This document shows positions 9,051 to 17,436 of a stretch of 64,000 nucleotides of DNA, in pieces. This DNA is from Sphingomonas sp. Lineage in GTDB: Bacteria > Pseudomonadota > Alphaproteobacteria > Sphingomonadales > Sphingomonadaceae. The notes beneath the pieces are model-generated. The model worked only from the letters and a program-made list of their open reading frames with translations, had not been told where the DNA came from and did no database searches. Positions within the stretch are counted from its first letter, which is position 1, and each line of letters opens with the position of its first letter. The stretch is taken from contig JAKFUZ010000026.1 of assembly GCA_021732445.1 (NCBI GenBank), positions 1 to 64,000 on the forward strand, written 5' to 3'. Position numbers and translations under genes: made by a program.

Positions 9051-9959
9051 ATGAACGCCACCGTAACAGACTCCGCCCGCGCGCAATTTCCGCGCTTCAG
9101 GTCGCTGTTGTTCGTGCCCGGCGACCGCCCGGACCGAATGGCAAAGGCCGCGCAAACACCCGCTGACGCGCTGATCCTCGACCTCGAAGACGCCGTGGCG
9201 CCGGCCGCCAAGCCCGCGGCGCGGGCCGCGATTGCGCAGTTTCTGGCCGCGCCGCGCCAGCAGCATTTGTTCATCAGGGTGAACCCGCTCGATTCGGGGC
9301 TGGTCGAGGCTGACCTTGCCGCCGTGCTCCCTGCCGGTCCGGATGGCATTGTGCTGCCCAAGGCCGAAGGCGCGGCCTCGCTTCGGGCGCTGGCGGCAAT
9401 GTTGCCGGCGCATGTCGCGATACTCCCCATCGCCACCGAAACGCCGTCTGCGCTCTTCACGCTGGGCAGCTATGGGAGCGTCACGCCACAGCTTTGCGGG
9501 CTGACCTGGGGGGCAGAGGATCTGCCGGCCGCCATCGGCGCTGCCACGTCGCGCGAGGCCGATGGCAGCTTCACCGCCCCCTACCAGCTCGCCCGGTCGC
9601 TAACGCTGTTTGGCGCCCATGCAGCAGGCGTTGCCGCCATCGAGACTGTCTATCCAGATTTTCGCGATGAAACCGGGCTTGCCGCCTATGCCGCGCGCGG
9701 GCGGCGCGACGGGTTTTCCGGAATGATGGCGATCCACCCGGCGCAAGTGCCGATCATCAACGCCGCCTTTACGCCCAGCGCGGAAGACGTGGCGAACGCC
9801 GAGCGGCTGATCGCGCTGTTCGCGGCCAATCCGGGGGTGGGCGCGCTGAACCTGGACGGGCGGATGGTCGATGCACCGCACCTGAAAGCCGCCGAGCGGA
9901 TCGTGCGGCAATCGCTGGCACAAAGCGGGCGCGGAGGTGGTGGGCTCGCCGGGATTTGA
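9051..9959 (+). CDS. HpcH/HpaI aldolase / CitE-like CoA-ester lyase
   Basis: A TIM-barrel enzyme of 302 residues from the CitE family, which cleaves or hydrolyses CoA esters such as citryl-, malyl- or citramalyl-CoA. Visible family features are RSLLFVPGDRPDRM at residues 17-30, the metal-site segment LILDLEDAVAP near 41-51, VRVNP-like FIRVNPLDS, LPKAEG, and a C-terminal AIHPAQVP. No CitD or CitF partner is nearby, so a stand-alone malyl/citramalyl-CoA role is more likely than citrate lyase. An upstream ATG 18 nt away is possible, but AGGA is well spaced for the ATG used. The last seven codons and the stop are encoded within a tRNA-Lys gene on the other strand. Confidence 0.85.
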   Translation: MNATVTDSARAQFPRFRSLLFVPGDRPDRMAKAAQTPADALILDLEDAVAPAAKPAARAAIAQFLAAPRQQHLFIRVNPLDSGLVEADLAAVLPAGPDGIVLPKAEGAASLRALAAMLPAHVAILPIATETPSALFTLGSYGSVTPQLCGLTWGAEDLPAAIGAATSREADGSFTAPYQLARSLTLFGAHAAGVAAIETVYPDFRDETGLAAYAARGRRDGFSGMMAIHPAQVPIINAAFTPSAEDVANAERLIALFAANPGVGALNLDGRMVDAPHLKAAERIVRQSLAQSGRGGGGLAGI

Positions 9960-10013
9960 ACCCGGGACCTACAGATTAAAAGTCCGTTGCTCTACCGACT
10001 GAGCTACGAGCCC
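9938..10013 (-). tRNA. tRNA-Lys (anticodon TTT)
   Basis: Read on the minus strand, this 76-nt cloverleaf has a 7-bp acceptor stem (GGGCTCG/CGAGCCC), the D-arm GTAGCTCAGTCGGTAGAGC, an anticodon loop CTTTTAA with TTT, and the T-arm GGGTTCAAATCCC. The discriminator is A and CCA is genomically encoded. Its 3' end overlaps the 3' end of the CitE-like coding sequence by 22 nt on the opposite strand. Confidence 0.97.
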
Positions 10014-10049
10014 CGACCATGGCCGACAATGCGCACGCGAGCGCGCCTG

Positions 10050-10559
10050 TTAGGAGCGCTTTGGCGCCCGGTCAACAGCCGGATTGGGCCGCGCCAAAAG
10101 CGCCGCCAGCTGGCGCATGGTTTTGCCGGTCAGCGGATCACGCCAGCCAGGCGCGATTTCGACAAGCGGGCCAAGCACAAAGCCGCGCGCTCGAAATGCG
10201 GTGTGCGGCACGGTAAGGCCAGCGCCCGACCAGGCGCCGCGTGACCACAAGATAATATCGAGATCAAGCGCGCGCGCGCCCCAGCGCTCGCCCCGCCGGC
10301 GGCCAAAAGCGCGTTCAATGGCCTTGAGCCGCGCCAGCAGCACCGGCGGCACCTCATCGCTGGCAATCACCGCCACGGCATTGGCAAAGCGGCGACGTGA
10401 AGGCCCAAGCGGCGCTGTTTCGATGATCCGGGATTGGGCGACAAGCCCGCCCAGTGCCCCAATCGCCGCCCGAACCTGCGCGGCCGGCCTGCCGTGGCGC
10501 CCCCAGCGGTTGGCGCCAAGCGCAATCACATAATGGGCGCAGTCGCTTGGCAGGGGCAT
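10050..10559 (-). CDS. folK: 2-amino-4-hydroxy-6-hydroxymethyldihydropteridine pyrophosphokinase
   Basis: FolK (169 residues) transfers pyrophosphate from ATP to the hydroxymethyl-dihydropterin in folate synthesis. YVIALGANRWG is at residues 10-20. RWGARALDLDIILW near 96-109 is the ATP/Mg signature, and TVPHTAFRARGFVLGPL follows near 120-136. FolB and FolP are not adjacent. The gene is divergent from the uracil-DNA glycosylase with only about 20 nt between the start codons. Confidence 0.93.
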   Translation of the reverse strand: MPLPSDCAHYVIALGANRWGRHGRPAAQVRAAIGALGGLVAQSRIIETAPLGPSRRRFANAVAVIASDEVPPVLLARLKAIERAFGRRRGERWGARALDLDIILWSRGAWSGAGLTVPHTAFRARGFVLGPLVEIAPGWRDPLTGKTMRQLAALLARPNPAVDRAPKRS

Positions 10560-10581
10560 ATTGCGGGCCTATCGGTTCTTC

Positions 10582-11235
10582 ATGTTCGCGCCAAGCCCGA
10601 TCCCGGCCACCGAGCCGCCGCGCGACTGCCCGCACTGCCCGCGCCTCGTCGATTTCCGCCACGCCCTGCGGGCCGAATTTCCCGGTTGGTGGAACGCGCC
10701 CGTCCCCGCTTTTGGCGATCCGGGCGCCTGGCTCGCCATCATTGGCCTGGCGCCTGGCAAACACGGTGCCAACCGCACCGGCCGCCCCTTTACGGGCGAT
10801 TTCGCGGGCGACCTGCTGTTCAAGACGCTGGCCGGCTTCGGTCTGGCGAGCGGGGTTTATGGCGGCCGCCCCGATGATGGCCTGACGCTCAACGGCGCGA
10901 TCATCCTCAACGCGGTAAAATGCCTGCCCCCGGCCAACAAGCCGTCCCCGGCCGAGATCCACGCCTGTCGCCCGTTTCTCGAAGGCCAGGTGGCGGCGCT
11001 ACCCACGGTTCGTATCGTCATCGCGCTTGGCCAGATCGCGCACCAATCGGCAGTGAAGGTGCTTGGCGGGCGCCTGCCCAAGGCCAGGTTCGGGCATCTG
11101 GCGGAGCACCGCCTGCCCAGCGGCATGATCCTGCTCGATAGCTATCATTGCTCGCGCTACAACCAGAATACCGGGCGGTTGACGGCCGCGATGTTCGAAG
11201 CGGTGTTTGCGCGCGCGGTGGCGCTAAGGCCCTAG
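10582..11235 (+). CDS. Uracil-DNA glycosylase, family 5 (UDGb) type
   Basis: A 217-residue DNA repair glycosylase. Motif A GLAPGKHGANRTGRPFTGD (near residues 47-65) has the family 5 pattern without the Asp/Asn catalytic residue of family 1. NAVKCLPPANKP and ALGQIAH follow. Four cysteines (Cys16, Cys19 and those in VKCLPP and HACRPF) fit the [4Fe-4S] site of families 4 and 5. A TTG 21 nt upstream is a possible longer start; the ATG before FAPSP is preferred. It removes uracil and other deaminated bases. Confidence 0.88.
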   Translation: MFAPSPIPATEPPRDCPHCPRLVDFRHALRAEFPGWWNAPVPAFGDPGAWLAIIGLAPGKHGANRTGRPFTGDFAGDLLFKTLAGFGLASGVYGGRPDDGLTLNGAIILNAVKCLPPANKPSPAEIHACRPFLEGQVAALPTVRIVIALGQIAHQSAVKVLGGRLPKARFGHLAEHRLPSGMILLDSYHCSRYNQNTGRLTAAMFEAVFARAVALRP

Positions 11236-11241
11236 TGTGGG

Positions 11242-11802
11242 TCAGCCGTCTGCGCGCTCAAGCCGGATATCAACCTCGCGGTCGACATAGGCCCATTCGG
11301 CACAGCGCCGCAGCCGATCGAGCATATGGTCAAATGCCGGCTCAACCTCGGGCGCAAACTCAAACCAGGTGAGGAAATCAAACGCCTCACCCAGATCGCG
11401 CGAATGATAGAGCTTGCGTGCAACCCCCGGCAGATAGTCCATCCCGATCGGCAAATGGCTGCCCGCGTCATAGACGGCGCGGCGTTCATCCTGGGCGAGC
11501 GCCCACCATTCGGGCGATTTGCGGATCGGTATCAGCGCGGCCCGGCTCGATGCGGGGCGGCCCAGCCCTTCCTGCTTGGCTTGCAAGGCGCCGCGTTCCA
11601 TGGCGGTGGTATAGCGCAAATGGCTGGCCGTGCCGCGGAGCACCCACGGCCCACCGCCCGCCATGCCTGCCCCGCTGCCAATCGACAATGCCGGCGCCGC
11701 GGCCAGCCCCGCGCCAGCAACAGCGGATACCGACGTGATCCGCCACGCGCCTGCATCCCCTGCGGCAAACGCTGTAACGGGCAAGGCAGGGCGATCGTTC
11801 AC
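11242..11802 (-). CDS. Small chlorite dismutase-family protein
   Basis: A 186-residue protein matching the chlorite-dismutase/HemQ superfamily through its C-terminal half: RKSPEWWALAQDERR, AGSHLPIGMDYLPGVARKLYHSRDLG, DFLTWFEFAPE and FDHMLDRLR. The His in ARKLYHSRDL corresponds in position to the heme-ligand His of the family. It is shorter than Gram-positive HemQ, and this subgroup has no settled function. I chose the GTG because AGGA stands 9 nt before it; the frame stays open upstream but reads through the divergent gene region. It is convergent with the glycosylase gene, 6 nt apart. Confidence 0.75.
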   Translation of the reverse strand: MNDRPALPVTAFAAGDAGAWRITSVSAVAGAGLAAAPALSIGSGAGMAGGGPWVLRGTASHLRYTTAMERGALQAKQEGLGRPASSRAALIPIRKSPEWWALAQDERRAVYDAGSHLPIGMDYLPGVARKLYHSRDLGEAFDFLTWFEFAPEVEPAFDHMLDRLRRCAEWAYVDREVDIRLERADG

Positions 11803-11953
11803 GGGCAAAATCCTGCCACAATATCGGCTGTTCCGCATCAGAAATTTTGCTATGATTGGCCCCGAAGCAGGCAGGGCACGGTGCGTCGGCCAGTCGGGTG
11901 TCCGGGCCGGCTTTTCCTGCCAATGTTTGTGCGTTTGTAATGGAGAAGGTCCA

Positions 11954-12235
11954 ATGCGTATCCTGTTGGCTCTGGGGTTAGTCGCGCTGTTGCCCGGCAC
12001 GGCCGCGGCACAAACGGCGCCCGCCATTCAGCGACCCGCCATCAGGGCAGCCGCGCCGATCAAGCCGATTTGCCAGGATACGCGGCCCCGGCAGGCGCAA
12101 AGCGCGGCGCCGGCGCGCATCCATCCGATGACGCAGGAGCCCAACGCGAACGAGTATCTGGCCGTGCTGCGCACGGAGCGCGGGTGCAGCAAGCCCGTGA
12201 TCGTGCGCGAGGATATCGGGGTGCGGCGGCGCTAG
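11954..12235 (+). CDS. Small secreted hypothetical protein
   Basis: A 93-residue protein with a strong ribosome site (GGAGAAGGT) and a clear signal peptide, MRILLALGLVALLPGTAAAQ, with cleavage expected after AAA. The mature part is Pro/Ala/Arg-rich and has two cysteines (ICQDT and RGCSK) that could form a disulfide in the periplasm. I do not recognise a family. Its start is divergent from the chlorite-dismutase relative. Confidence 0.62.
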   Translation: MRILLALGLVALLPGTAAAQTAPAIQRPAIRAAAPIKPICQDTRPRQAQSAAPARIHPMTQEPNANEYLAVLRTERGCSKPVIVREDIGVRRR

Positions 12236-12294
12236 CGCAGTTTTGCGCGGCGCGGAGGCACTCATCATACGGGAAAACGCCGCAAAACAGCGCT
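12234..12294. terminator. Long-armed inverted repeat between convergent genes (possible bidirectional terminator)
   Basis: Two 14-nt arms (AGCGCAGTTTTGCG and CGCAAAACAGCGCT) match at 13 of 14 positions across a 33-nt loop. The repeat fills the gap between the stop codons of two convergent genes. There is no clean U-tract at either end, so termination is likely but not certain. Confidence 0.4.
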
Positions 12295-13143
12295 CTAGAT
12301 ATCCTGCACCAGCCGCCCGTAAAGATCTGGCCGGCGATCACGGAAAAAGCCGAAGGCCGCGCGGTGGCGCCTCACCCGCGCCACATCAACTGTCGCGGTG
12401 ATGACGCCTTCCTCGTCGCGGCCAAGCTCGGCCACGATGTCGCCGCGCTCATCGGCGATGAAGCTGGTGCCATAAAAGCGCTGGCCATGCTCAGTGCCGA
12501 TGCGATTGGCGGCGACCACCGGCACAACATTTGACACGGCATGCCCCACCATCGCCCGGCGCCACAGCCGTGCTGTGTCCAGCTCCTCGTCATGCGGCTC
12601 GGCGCCAATCGCGGTTGGAAAGAATAATATTTCGGCGCCCATCAGCATCATTGCGCGCGCGGTTTCAGGATACCATTGGTCCCAGCAAATGCCCACGCCA
12701 AGCGCCGTGCCCGCGCCGGGCCACACTTTGAACCCGGTATTGCCGGGGCGGAAATAGAATTTCTCCTCATATCCCGGCCCGTCGGGGATGTGGCTCTTGC
12801 GGTAAACGCCTTGGACCGCGCCATCGGGGCCGATCATCGCCAGGCTATTGTAGTAATGCGGGCCATCGGCTTCGAAAAAGCTGGTGGGGATGGTAACGCC
12901 CAGTTCAGCGGCCAGCGCCTGCATGGCGCGCACGGCGCGGTGCTCGCCCACCGGCTTTGCGGAGGCAAACAACGCCTCATCCTCGACGCGGCAGAAATAT
13001 TCGCCCTCGAACAATTCGGGCGGCAGGATGACTTGCGCACCCCTGCCCGCCGCCTCGCGCACCAGCCGCGACACATTGGCGACGTTAGCTTCCAGCGACG
13101 GGCCAAAGCCAAGCTGGAGCGCGGCCACGGTGATGTTCGTCAT
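12295..13143 (-). CDS. aguB: N-carbamoylputrescine amidase
   Basis: A nitrilase-superfamily enzyme of 282 residues that hydrolyses N-carbamoylputrescine to putrescine, CO2 and ammonia. The Glu-Lys-Cys triad is visible as Glu43 (LPPELFEGEYFC), Lys116 (YRKSHIP) and Cys153 (GVGICWDQWYPE). The segments DGPGYEEKFYF and EILFFPTAIG are typical of AguB. It lies 11 nt downstream of a DUF3147 gene, which itself overlaps aguA, so the three make one agmatine-degradation transcript. Confidence 0.93.
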   Translation of the reverse strand: MTNITVAALQLGFGPSLEANVANVSRLVREAAGRGAQVILPPELFEGEYFCRVEDEALFASAKPVGEHRAVRAMQALAAELGVTIPTSFFEADGPHYYNSLAMIGPDGAVQGVYRKSHIPDGPGYEEKFYFRPGNTGFKVWPGAGTALGVGICWDQWYPETARAMMLMGAEILFFPTAIGAEPHDEELDTARLWRRAMVGHAVSNVVPVVAANRIGTEHGQRFYGTSFIADERGDIVAELGRDEEGVITATVDVARVRRHRAAFGFFRDRRPDLYGRLVQDI

Positions 13144-13154
13144 GCGATCCTTCC

Positions 13155-13511
13155 CTAAAGCGCAACGTCAAAGCGCGCCGCGACAATGCTTGTCGCGAGA
13201 TAGAGCGCAACTGTCAGCGCGCAACCCGCGCCCAGCGCCACCCAGAACGACACGCCGTGACGAAGCAGGGCCGGAATCAGCGCGAACATGGGAAGCGAGG
13301 GCAGCACATACCACAAGGTTGCTCCTGCGTGCCGGGCCATCCGCTCGGGATCATGGGTGTCGGTCCACAAAAAGATCATGCCGAGCACCGACACCAGCGG
13401 CAGCGAGGCAACGACAGCACCGGCAACCGGGCTGCGCCGCGCGATCAACGCCACCGCGGCAACAAGAATGCCCGACAGCGCGGCGCGCAGCACAAAAGCG
13501 GTTACGGTCAT
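13155..13511 (-). CDS. DUF3147-like small integral membrane protein
   Basis: A 118-residue hydrophobic protein with about four predicted transmembrane segments (roughly residues 5-24, 30-50, 63-84 and 90-111). The central WTDTHDPERMARHAGATLWYVLPSLPMF segment is separated by a polar loop. It resembles the DUF3147 family, whose function is unknown. It sits between aguA (4-bp overlap) and aguB (11 nt), so a link to polyamine metabolism or transport is suggested only by position. Confidence 0.75.
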   Translation of the reverse strand: MTVTAFVLRAALSGILVAAVALIARRSPVAGAVVASLPLVSVLGMIFLWTDTHDPERMARHAGATLWYVLPSLPMFALIPALLRHGVSFWVALGAGCALTVALYLATSIVAARFDVAL

Positions 13512-14476
13512 CCGGGAAGTTGCTGGCTGATGCAGTGGAAGCTGCCGCCGCCCGTCAGAATATGGTCGGCGCGCAGGCCGACAACCTCACGTTTCGGGAA
13601 CAGCCGCTGTAACGCGGCCACGGCCGCCCGGTCATTTTCCGATCCATATTGCGGCACCACCACCACCTCATTGCCGATATAGAAATTCATGTAGCTTGCC
13701 GGCACAATGTCATCGCCGTTCAGGATGCGCCCCGGCGACGGCACATGCACAACCTCAACGCCGAATGCCGCCGCGCGCTGCTGCGCAAGCTGATAGACGC
13801 GCCAGTTGGGGTCGTTCTCCGAGGCATCGGGGATGGCAAGCACCCCTTCGGCCACGAACCGCGCCAGATTATCGACATGCCCGTCGGTATGGTCGTTGAG
13901 CAGGCCATCCCCCAGCCACAGCACGCTGGCAAAGCCCAGGTCCTTGTGCAGATTTTCCTCGGCATGCGCCTTTGACATGCCTGGGTTGCGATTGCGGTTG
14001 AGCAGGCATTGCTCGGTCGTCACCACAAGGCCCGTGCCGTCACCGTCAATCGAGCCGCCCTCCAGCACCCAGTCGCACTCGGCAAAATCAAGCTTTTGTC
14101 GTTTGGCGAGCCGCTTGCCGAGATCATCGTCACCGGGCAGATCATATTTCCCGCCCCAGCCGTTGAACTGGAACAGCCGCGCTTCGTGCTTGGAAATCAT
14201 GATGGGGCCAGTATCGCGCAGCCAGATGTCGCCAAAATCCTCCACCACCACATCGGCAAAGGGGGCAAGTTTGCGGGCGGCGCGGGCACCCTCAAGGTCG
14301 GCGGCGACCAGCAGCACGCGCTCGCCCCTGCCGCCGGCATGCACCGCCTCGGCAAAGGCCACGACTTCGCGCCGCGCCGGTGCCAGATCCTCGCCCCAAA
14401 GCTCGGGGTGGCTTGGAAAGCCGATCCACACCGCTTTGTGATGTGCCCATTCGGGCGGCTGCACCAATGCCTTCAT
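13508..14476 (-). CDS. aguA: Agmatine deiminase
   Basis: AguA (322 residues) converts agmatine to N-carbamoylputrescine and ammonia. The pentein-fold motifs are present: EDFGDIWLRDTGP near residues 79-91, LEGGSIDGDG near 139-148, HTDGHVDNLARF near 197-208 and the C-terminal GGGSFHCISQQ with the catalytic Cys315. It is the first gene of the operon that continues through the DUF3147 gene to aguB, giving the two-step arginine-decarboxylase-dependent route to putrescine. Confidence 0.95.
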   Translation of the reverse strand: MKALVQPPEWAHHKAVWIGFPSHPELWGEDLAPARREVVAFAEAVHAGGRGERVLLVAADLEGARAARKLAPFADVVVEDFGDIWLRDTGPIMISKHEARLFQFNGWGGKYDLPGDDDLGKRLAKRQKLDFAECDWVLEGGSIDGDGTGLVVTTEQCLLNRNRNPGMSKAHAEENLHKDLGFASVLWLGDGLLNDHTDGHVDNLARFVAEGVLAIPDASENDPNWRVYQLAQQRAAAFGVEVVHVPSPGRILNGDDIVPASYMNFYIGNEVVVVPQYGSENDRAAVAALQRLFPKREVVGLRADHILTGGGSFHCISQQLPG

Positions 14477-14493
14477 CGGCCCCTCGCCCGCTG

Positions 14494-16125
14494 CTACCGC
14501 GCCGCGCTTCGCGACGTATCGCGGATGGCGCGGAATTCCGCCGTCTTATACCAGTTGGGCCACGCATCGCCATCCGCGAGCTGCCGCCCCAGCCGGAAAT
14601 ACAGCGTCAAATCCTCCACCGCGCCGGACCAGTCCCACCGCGCGTCATACTCGTCCTGCGGCTTGTGGTAACGATTGGCGATGTAGTCCAGCGCCGCAGC
14701 ATGGCCTGCCGCCGACCCGCCATTGACCAGATCCTCCCCTGATCCGGCATCGAGCATGGGCACGCCAAGCTTGGCAAAGCTGAAATGGTCGGACCGGAAA
14801 TAGCCGCCGCGCTCGGGGTTTGGCTCAGGCTTTACCACCCGGCCTTGCGCGGCCGCGAGCGGCACGATCATGTCTTCAAGCTCGGACTTGCCGGCCCCCG
14901 TCACCACAAAGTCGCGCGTGCGACCGTTCACGTTCAGGCTGTCCATATTGACGCCGCCGACCGTGTCCTTGAGCGGATAAATCGGGTGTTCGGCGTAATA
15001 TTGCGACCCCAGCAAGCCCGATTCCTCGGCCGTCACCGCCATGAACGCGACCGAGCGCCGCGCAGGCCCGGCTTTCGCATGCGCCTCGGCAAGCGCCACC
15101 AGCCCGGCTATGCCGCTGGCATTGTCAACCGCGCCGTTGCAGATGTCGTCGCCGTTCACCGCGTCACACCGGCCAAGATGGTCCCAATGCGCTGTATAGA
15201 ACACGTAGTCGTCAGGCGCGGCCATGCCCGGCAACACGCCGATCACATTCTTCGACGCCTGCCGCTTGATGGTGTTGGTGAACGAAACCGACGCTTTCAC
15301 CCCCAGCGGCACAGCGCGAAAGCCCTTTTGCTTGGCCGCTGCCTGGAGCGCATCGAAATCCTTGCCCGCGCTCGCAAACAGCGCCCTGGCCTTGTCGAGC
15401 TGCATCCAGCCAATCGCCTGGGATTGGTCGAGATGGTCGCCTTTGGCATCAAGCTCCACTTGCGGCCCGGTCCAGCTCGACTGCACCACGCCCCAGCCAT
15501 AGGCGGCCGGTTCAGTATCATGCACGATGATGGCGGCGGCCGCGCCCTGACGCGCGGCTTCTTCAAATTTATAGGTCCAGCGACCATAATAGGTCATCGC
15601 CTTGCCCTCGAACAGCCCGGCGCGGCCCGGCGTTTCCCAATCGGGATCATTGACCAGAATGACCACCGTCTTGCCCCTCACATCAAGGCCCGCATAATCG
15701 TTCCAGCCGCGTTCGGGCGCGTTGATGCCATAGCCGACGAACACCACCGGGCTGTTCTTCATGTCGACCTTGGGGGTCACCCGGTAGGTCGCGATCACCA
15801 TGTCGCGGCGATAGTCCAGCGCAAGCGGCGCCTTGCCACCGGCAAAGCTGAGCGATGACACGTTGCTGGCGTTCATCTCGACCACCGGCACATCCTGAAA
15901 CCAACTGCCCTTGTTGCCCGGCTTCAGCCCCGCCGCCTTGAAGCGCTCGACGATATAGGCGAGCGTCTTTGCCTCGCCCGGCGTGGTCGGTGCGCGGCCC
16001 TCATAGGCATCTGACGATAATTGCTGGTCAACGGTTTTTAGCGTTTCAACCGAAATCGCAGGCGGCCCCTCCTGCGCGCTGGCAGCGGTGCCGGCAACCA
16101 GCAGGGCGATGGCAAGGCGGCGCAT
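14494..16125 (-). CDS. Secreted M28-family zinc metallopeptidase
   Basis: A 543-residue exported aminopeptidase-like protein with a signal peptide (MRRLAIALLVAGTAASA). A PA-type insert spans roughly residues 130-270. The M28 catalytic domain has HWDHLG, DNASGIAGL, AVTAEESGLLGSQYY and SDHFSFAKLGVP, which supply the expected zinc ligands and catalytic Glu. The ATG used has AGGAAT 9 nt upstream; 21 further in-frame codons exist upstream but would spoil the signal peptide. It releases N-terminal residues from peptides in the periplasm or outside the cell. It follows rpsD on the same strand but is separated from it by a terminator. Confidence 0.88.
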   Translation of the reverse strand: MRRLAIALLVAGTAASAQEGPPAISVETLKTVDQQLSSDAYEGRAPTTPGEAKTLAYIVERFKAAGLKPGNKGSWFQDVPVVEMNASNVSSLSFAGGKAPLALDYRRDMVIATYRVTPKVDMKNSPVVFVGYGINAPERGWNDYAGLDVRGKTVVILVNDPDWETPGRAGLFEGKAMTYYGRWTYKFEEAARQGAAAAIIVHDTEPAAYGWGVVQSSWTGPQVELDAKGDHLDQSQAIGWMQLDKARALFASAGKDFDALQAAAKQKGFRAVPLGVKASVSFTNTIKRQASKNVIGVLPGMAAPDDYVFYTAHWDHLGRCDAVNGDDICNGAVDNASGIAGLVALAEAHAKAGPARRSVAFMAVTAEESGLLGSQYYAEHPIYPLKDTVGGVNMDSLNVNGRTRDFVVTGAGKSELEDMIVPLAAAQGRVVKPEPNPERGGYFRSDHFSFAKLGVPMLDAGSGEDLVNGGSAAGHAAALDYIANRYHKPQDEYDARWDWSGAVEDLTLYFRLGRQLADGDAWPNWYKTAEFRAIRDTSRSAAR

Positions 16126-16201
16126 GGGCAGATTCCTATCCTTGGTAAAGCGACTGACGAGGAGGCGTTCTGGCAAGGCTTGCATCACTTGTCCACGAAC
16201 G

Positions 16202-16234
16202 AAAAAGGGCGGCCCGCCAGGGAGCCGCCCTTTT
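16202..16234 (-). terminator. Rho-independent terminator downstream of rpsD
   Basis: A 7-bp perfect GC stem (GGGCGGC/GCCGCCC) around a 10-nt loop, with five A before and four T after it on the plus strand. It can end transcription from rpsD (minus) and would also work in the other direction. Confidence 0.85.
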
Positions 16235-16258
16235 GTATCTTGATAAGAACAACCCGCG

Positions 16259-16873
16259 TCAGCGCGAATAGAATTCGACGACCAGGTTCGGCTCCATCTT
16301 TACGGCATAAGGCACTTCGTCGAGCGTTGGCACGCGCGTGAACGTTACCTTGGCTGCGCCGTCTGGCGCGACATAATCAGGAATGTCGCGCTCGGCCAGG
16401 CTTTGCGCCTCCATCACCAGCGCCATTTCCTGCGCCTTTGCGCCCAGCGTGATTTCTTCGCCCGGGAACACGCGGCGCGAGGCAACATTGCACTTCACAC
16501 CGTTCACCCGGACATGTCCGTGGCTGACAAGCTGGCGCGCAGCAAACACCGTCGGCGCAAATTTGGCACGATACACGATGATGTCGAGCCGCTGTTCAAG
16601 CAGGCCGATGAGGTTCTGGCTGGTATCGCCCTTCATCCGGCTGGCTTCATGATAACAGGCGCGGAACTGCTTTTCCGTCACATCGCCATAATAGCCCTTG
16701 AGCTTCTGCTTGGCACGGAGCTGCAAGCCGAAGTCGGAGACCTTGCCCTTGCGGCGCTGGCCATGCTGGCCGGGCCCATATTCACGCTTGTTGACGGGCG
16801 ATTTGGGCCGGCCCCAAATATTCTCGCCCATCCGGCGATCGAGCTTATACTTGGCGCTTTGGCGCTTCGACAT
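16259..16873 (-). CDS. rpsD: 30S ribosomal protein S4
   Basis: S4 (204 residues) nucleates assembly of the 30S subunit by binding the 5' domain of 16S rRNA. The start [20 protein letters not shown] and the [12 protein letters not shown] segment are typical of alphaproteobacterial S4. The S4 RNA-binding domain holds [18 protein letters not shown] and [16 protein letters not shown] lies just before the ATG. It is monocistronic here rather than in the alpha operon with rpoA, as in other alphaproteobacteria. The roughly 250-nt upstream stretch probably holds its promoter and leader. Confidence 0.98.
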   Translation of the reverse strand: MSKRQSAKYKLDRRMGENIWGRPKSPVNKREYGPGQHGQRRKGKVSDFGLQLRAKQKLKGYYGDVTEKQFRACYHEASRMKGDTSQNLIGLLEQRLDIIVYRAKFAPTVFAARQLVSHGHVRVNGVKCNVASRRVFPGEEITLGAKAQEMALVMEAQSLAERDIPDYVAPDGAAKVTFTRVPTLDEVPYAVKMEPNLVVEFYSR

Positions 16874-17126
16874 GGATATTCCTTTGCAATTGCCAACAAC
16901 ACCCGCACCCCGATTGGCACGGATTACCCGGTTATCGCGCTGTTTTGATCGGCTAAAGGATCGGGCCTTCATCAATCGGACAGGGCCACCGCTTCACCGG
17001 GGTGCGGGGCCATTTGCGAAGGTGGGCGGTTAGCCGCGTACGCTGCATGAGTCAAGCGCGCCGCAAACACCTGCCAACGCTGCAGGGTGGACAGACGCCG
17101 GTGCCAGTGGTTAGGGCGCGACGGCA

Positions 17127-17432
17127 ATGACCAACACCATTCTGCCCGCCGATGACTGCACGACCATGGCCGAGGTGCGCTGCGGCGTCGATGCGGTCGA
17201 CCGGGCGCTTATGGAGCTTCTCGCGCGGCGATTTGCCTATATGCGCGCGGCCGCCCGCATCAAGCCGAGCCGCGTGGCGGTTCGCGATGAAGACCGCAAG
17301 GCACAGGTGATCGCCAATGCCGTTGCGGGTGCCCGCGCCGCCGGCCTGCCCGAGCCTGCCATCGCCGACCTTTGGAACCGGCTGGTGGAAGCCTCCATCG
17401 CCTATGAATTTGAGGCGTTCGACAAGCGTTGA
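17127..17432 (+). CDS. Chorismate mutase, AroQ class
   Basis: A 101-residue all-helical chorismate mutase that makes prephenate for Phe/Tyr synthesis. The N-terminal helix EVRCGVDAVDRALMELLARRFAY has the Arg and the R-x-D-x-x-D spacing of AroQ. The segment RVAVRDEDRKAQVI follows, as in family members with the active-site Arg/Lys. It is stand-alone, with no fused dehydratase. Convergent with trmJ, 4 nt apart. Confidence 0.87.
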   Translation: MTNTILPADDCTTMAEVRCGVDAVDRALMELLARRFAYMRAAARIKPSRVAVRDEDRKAQVIANAVAGARAAGLPEPAIADLWNRLVEASIAYEFEAFDKR

Positions 17433-17436
17433 CGCC

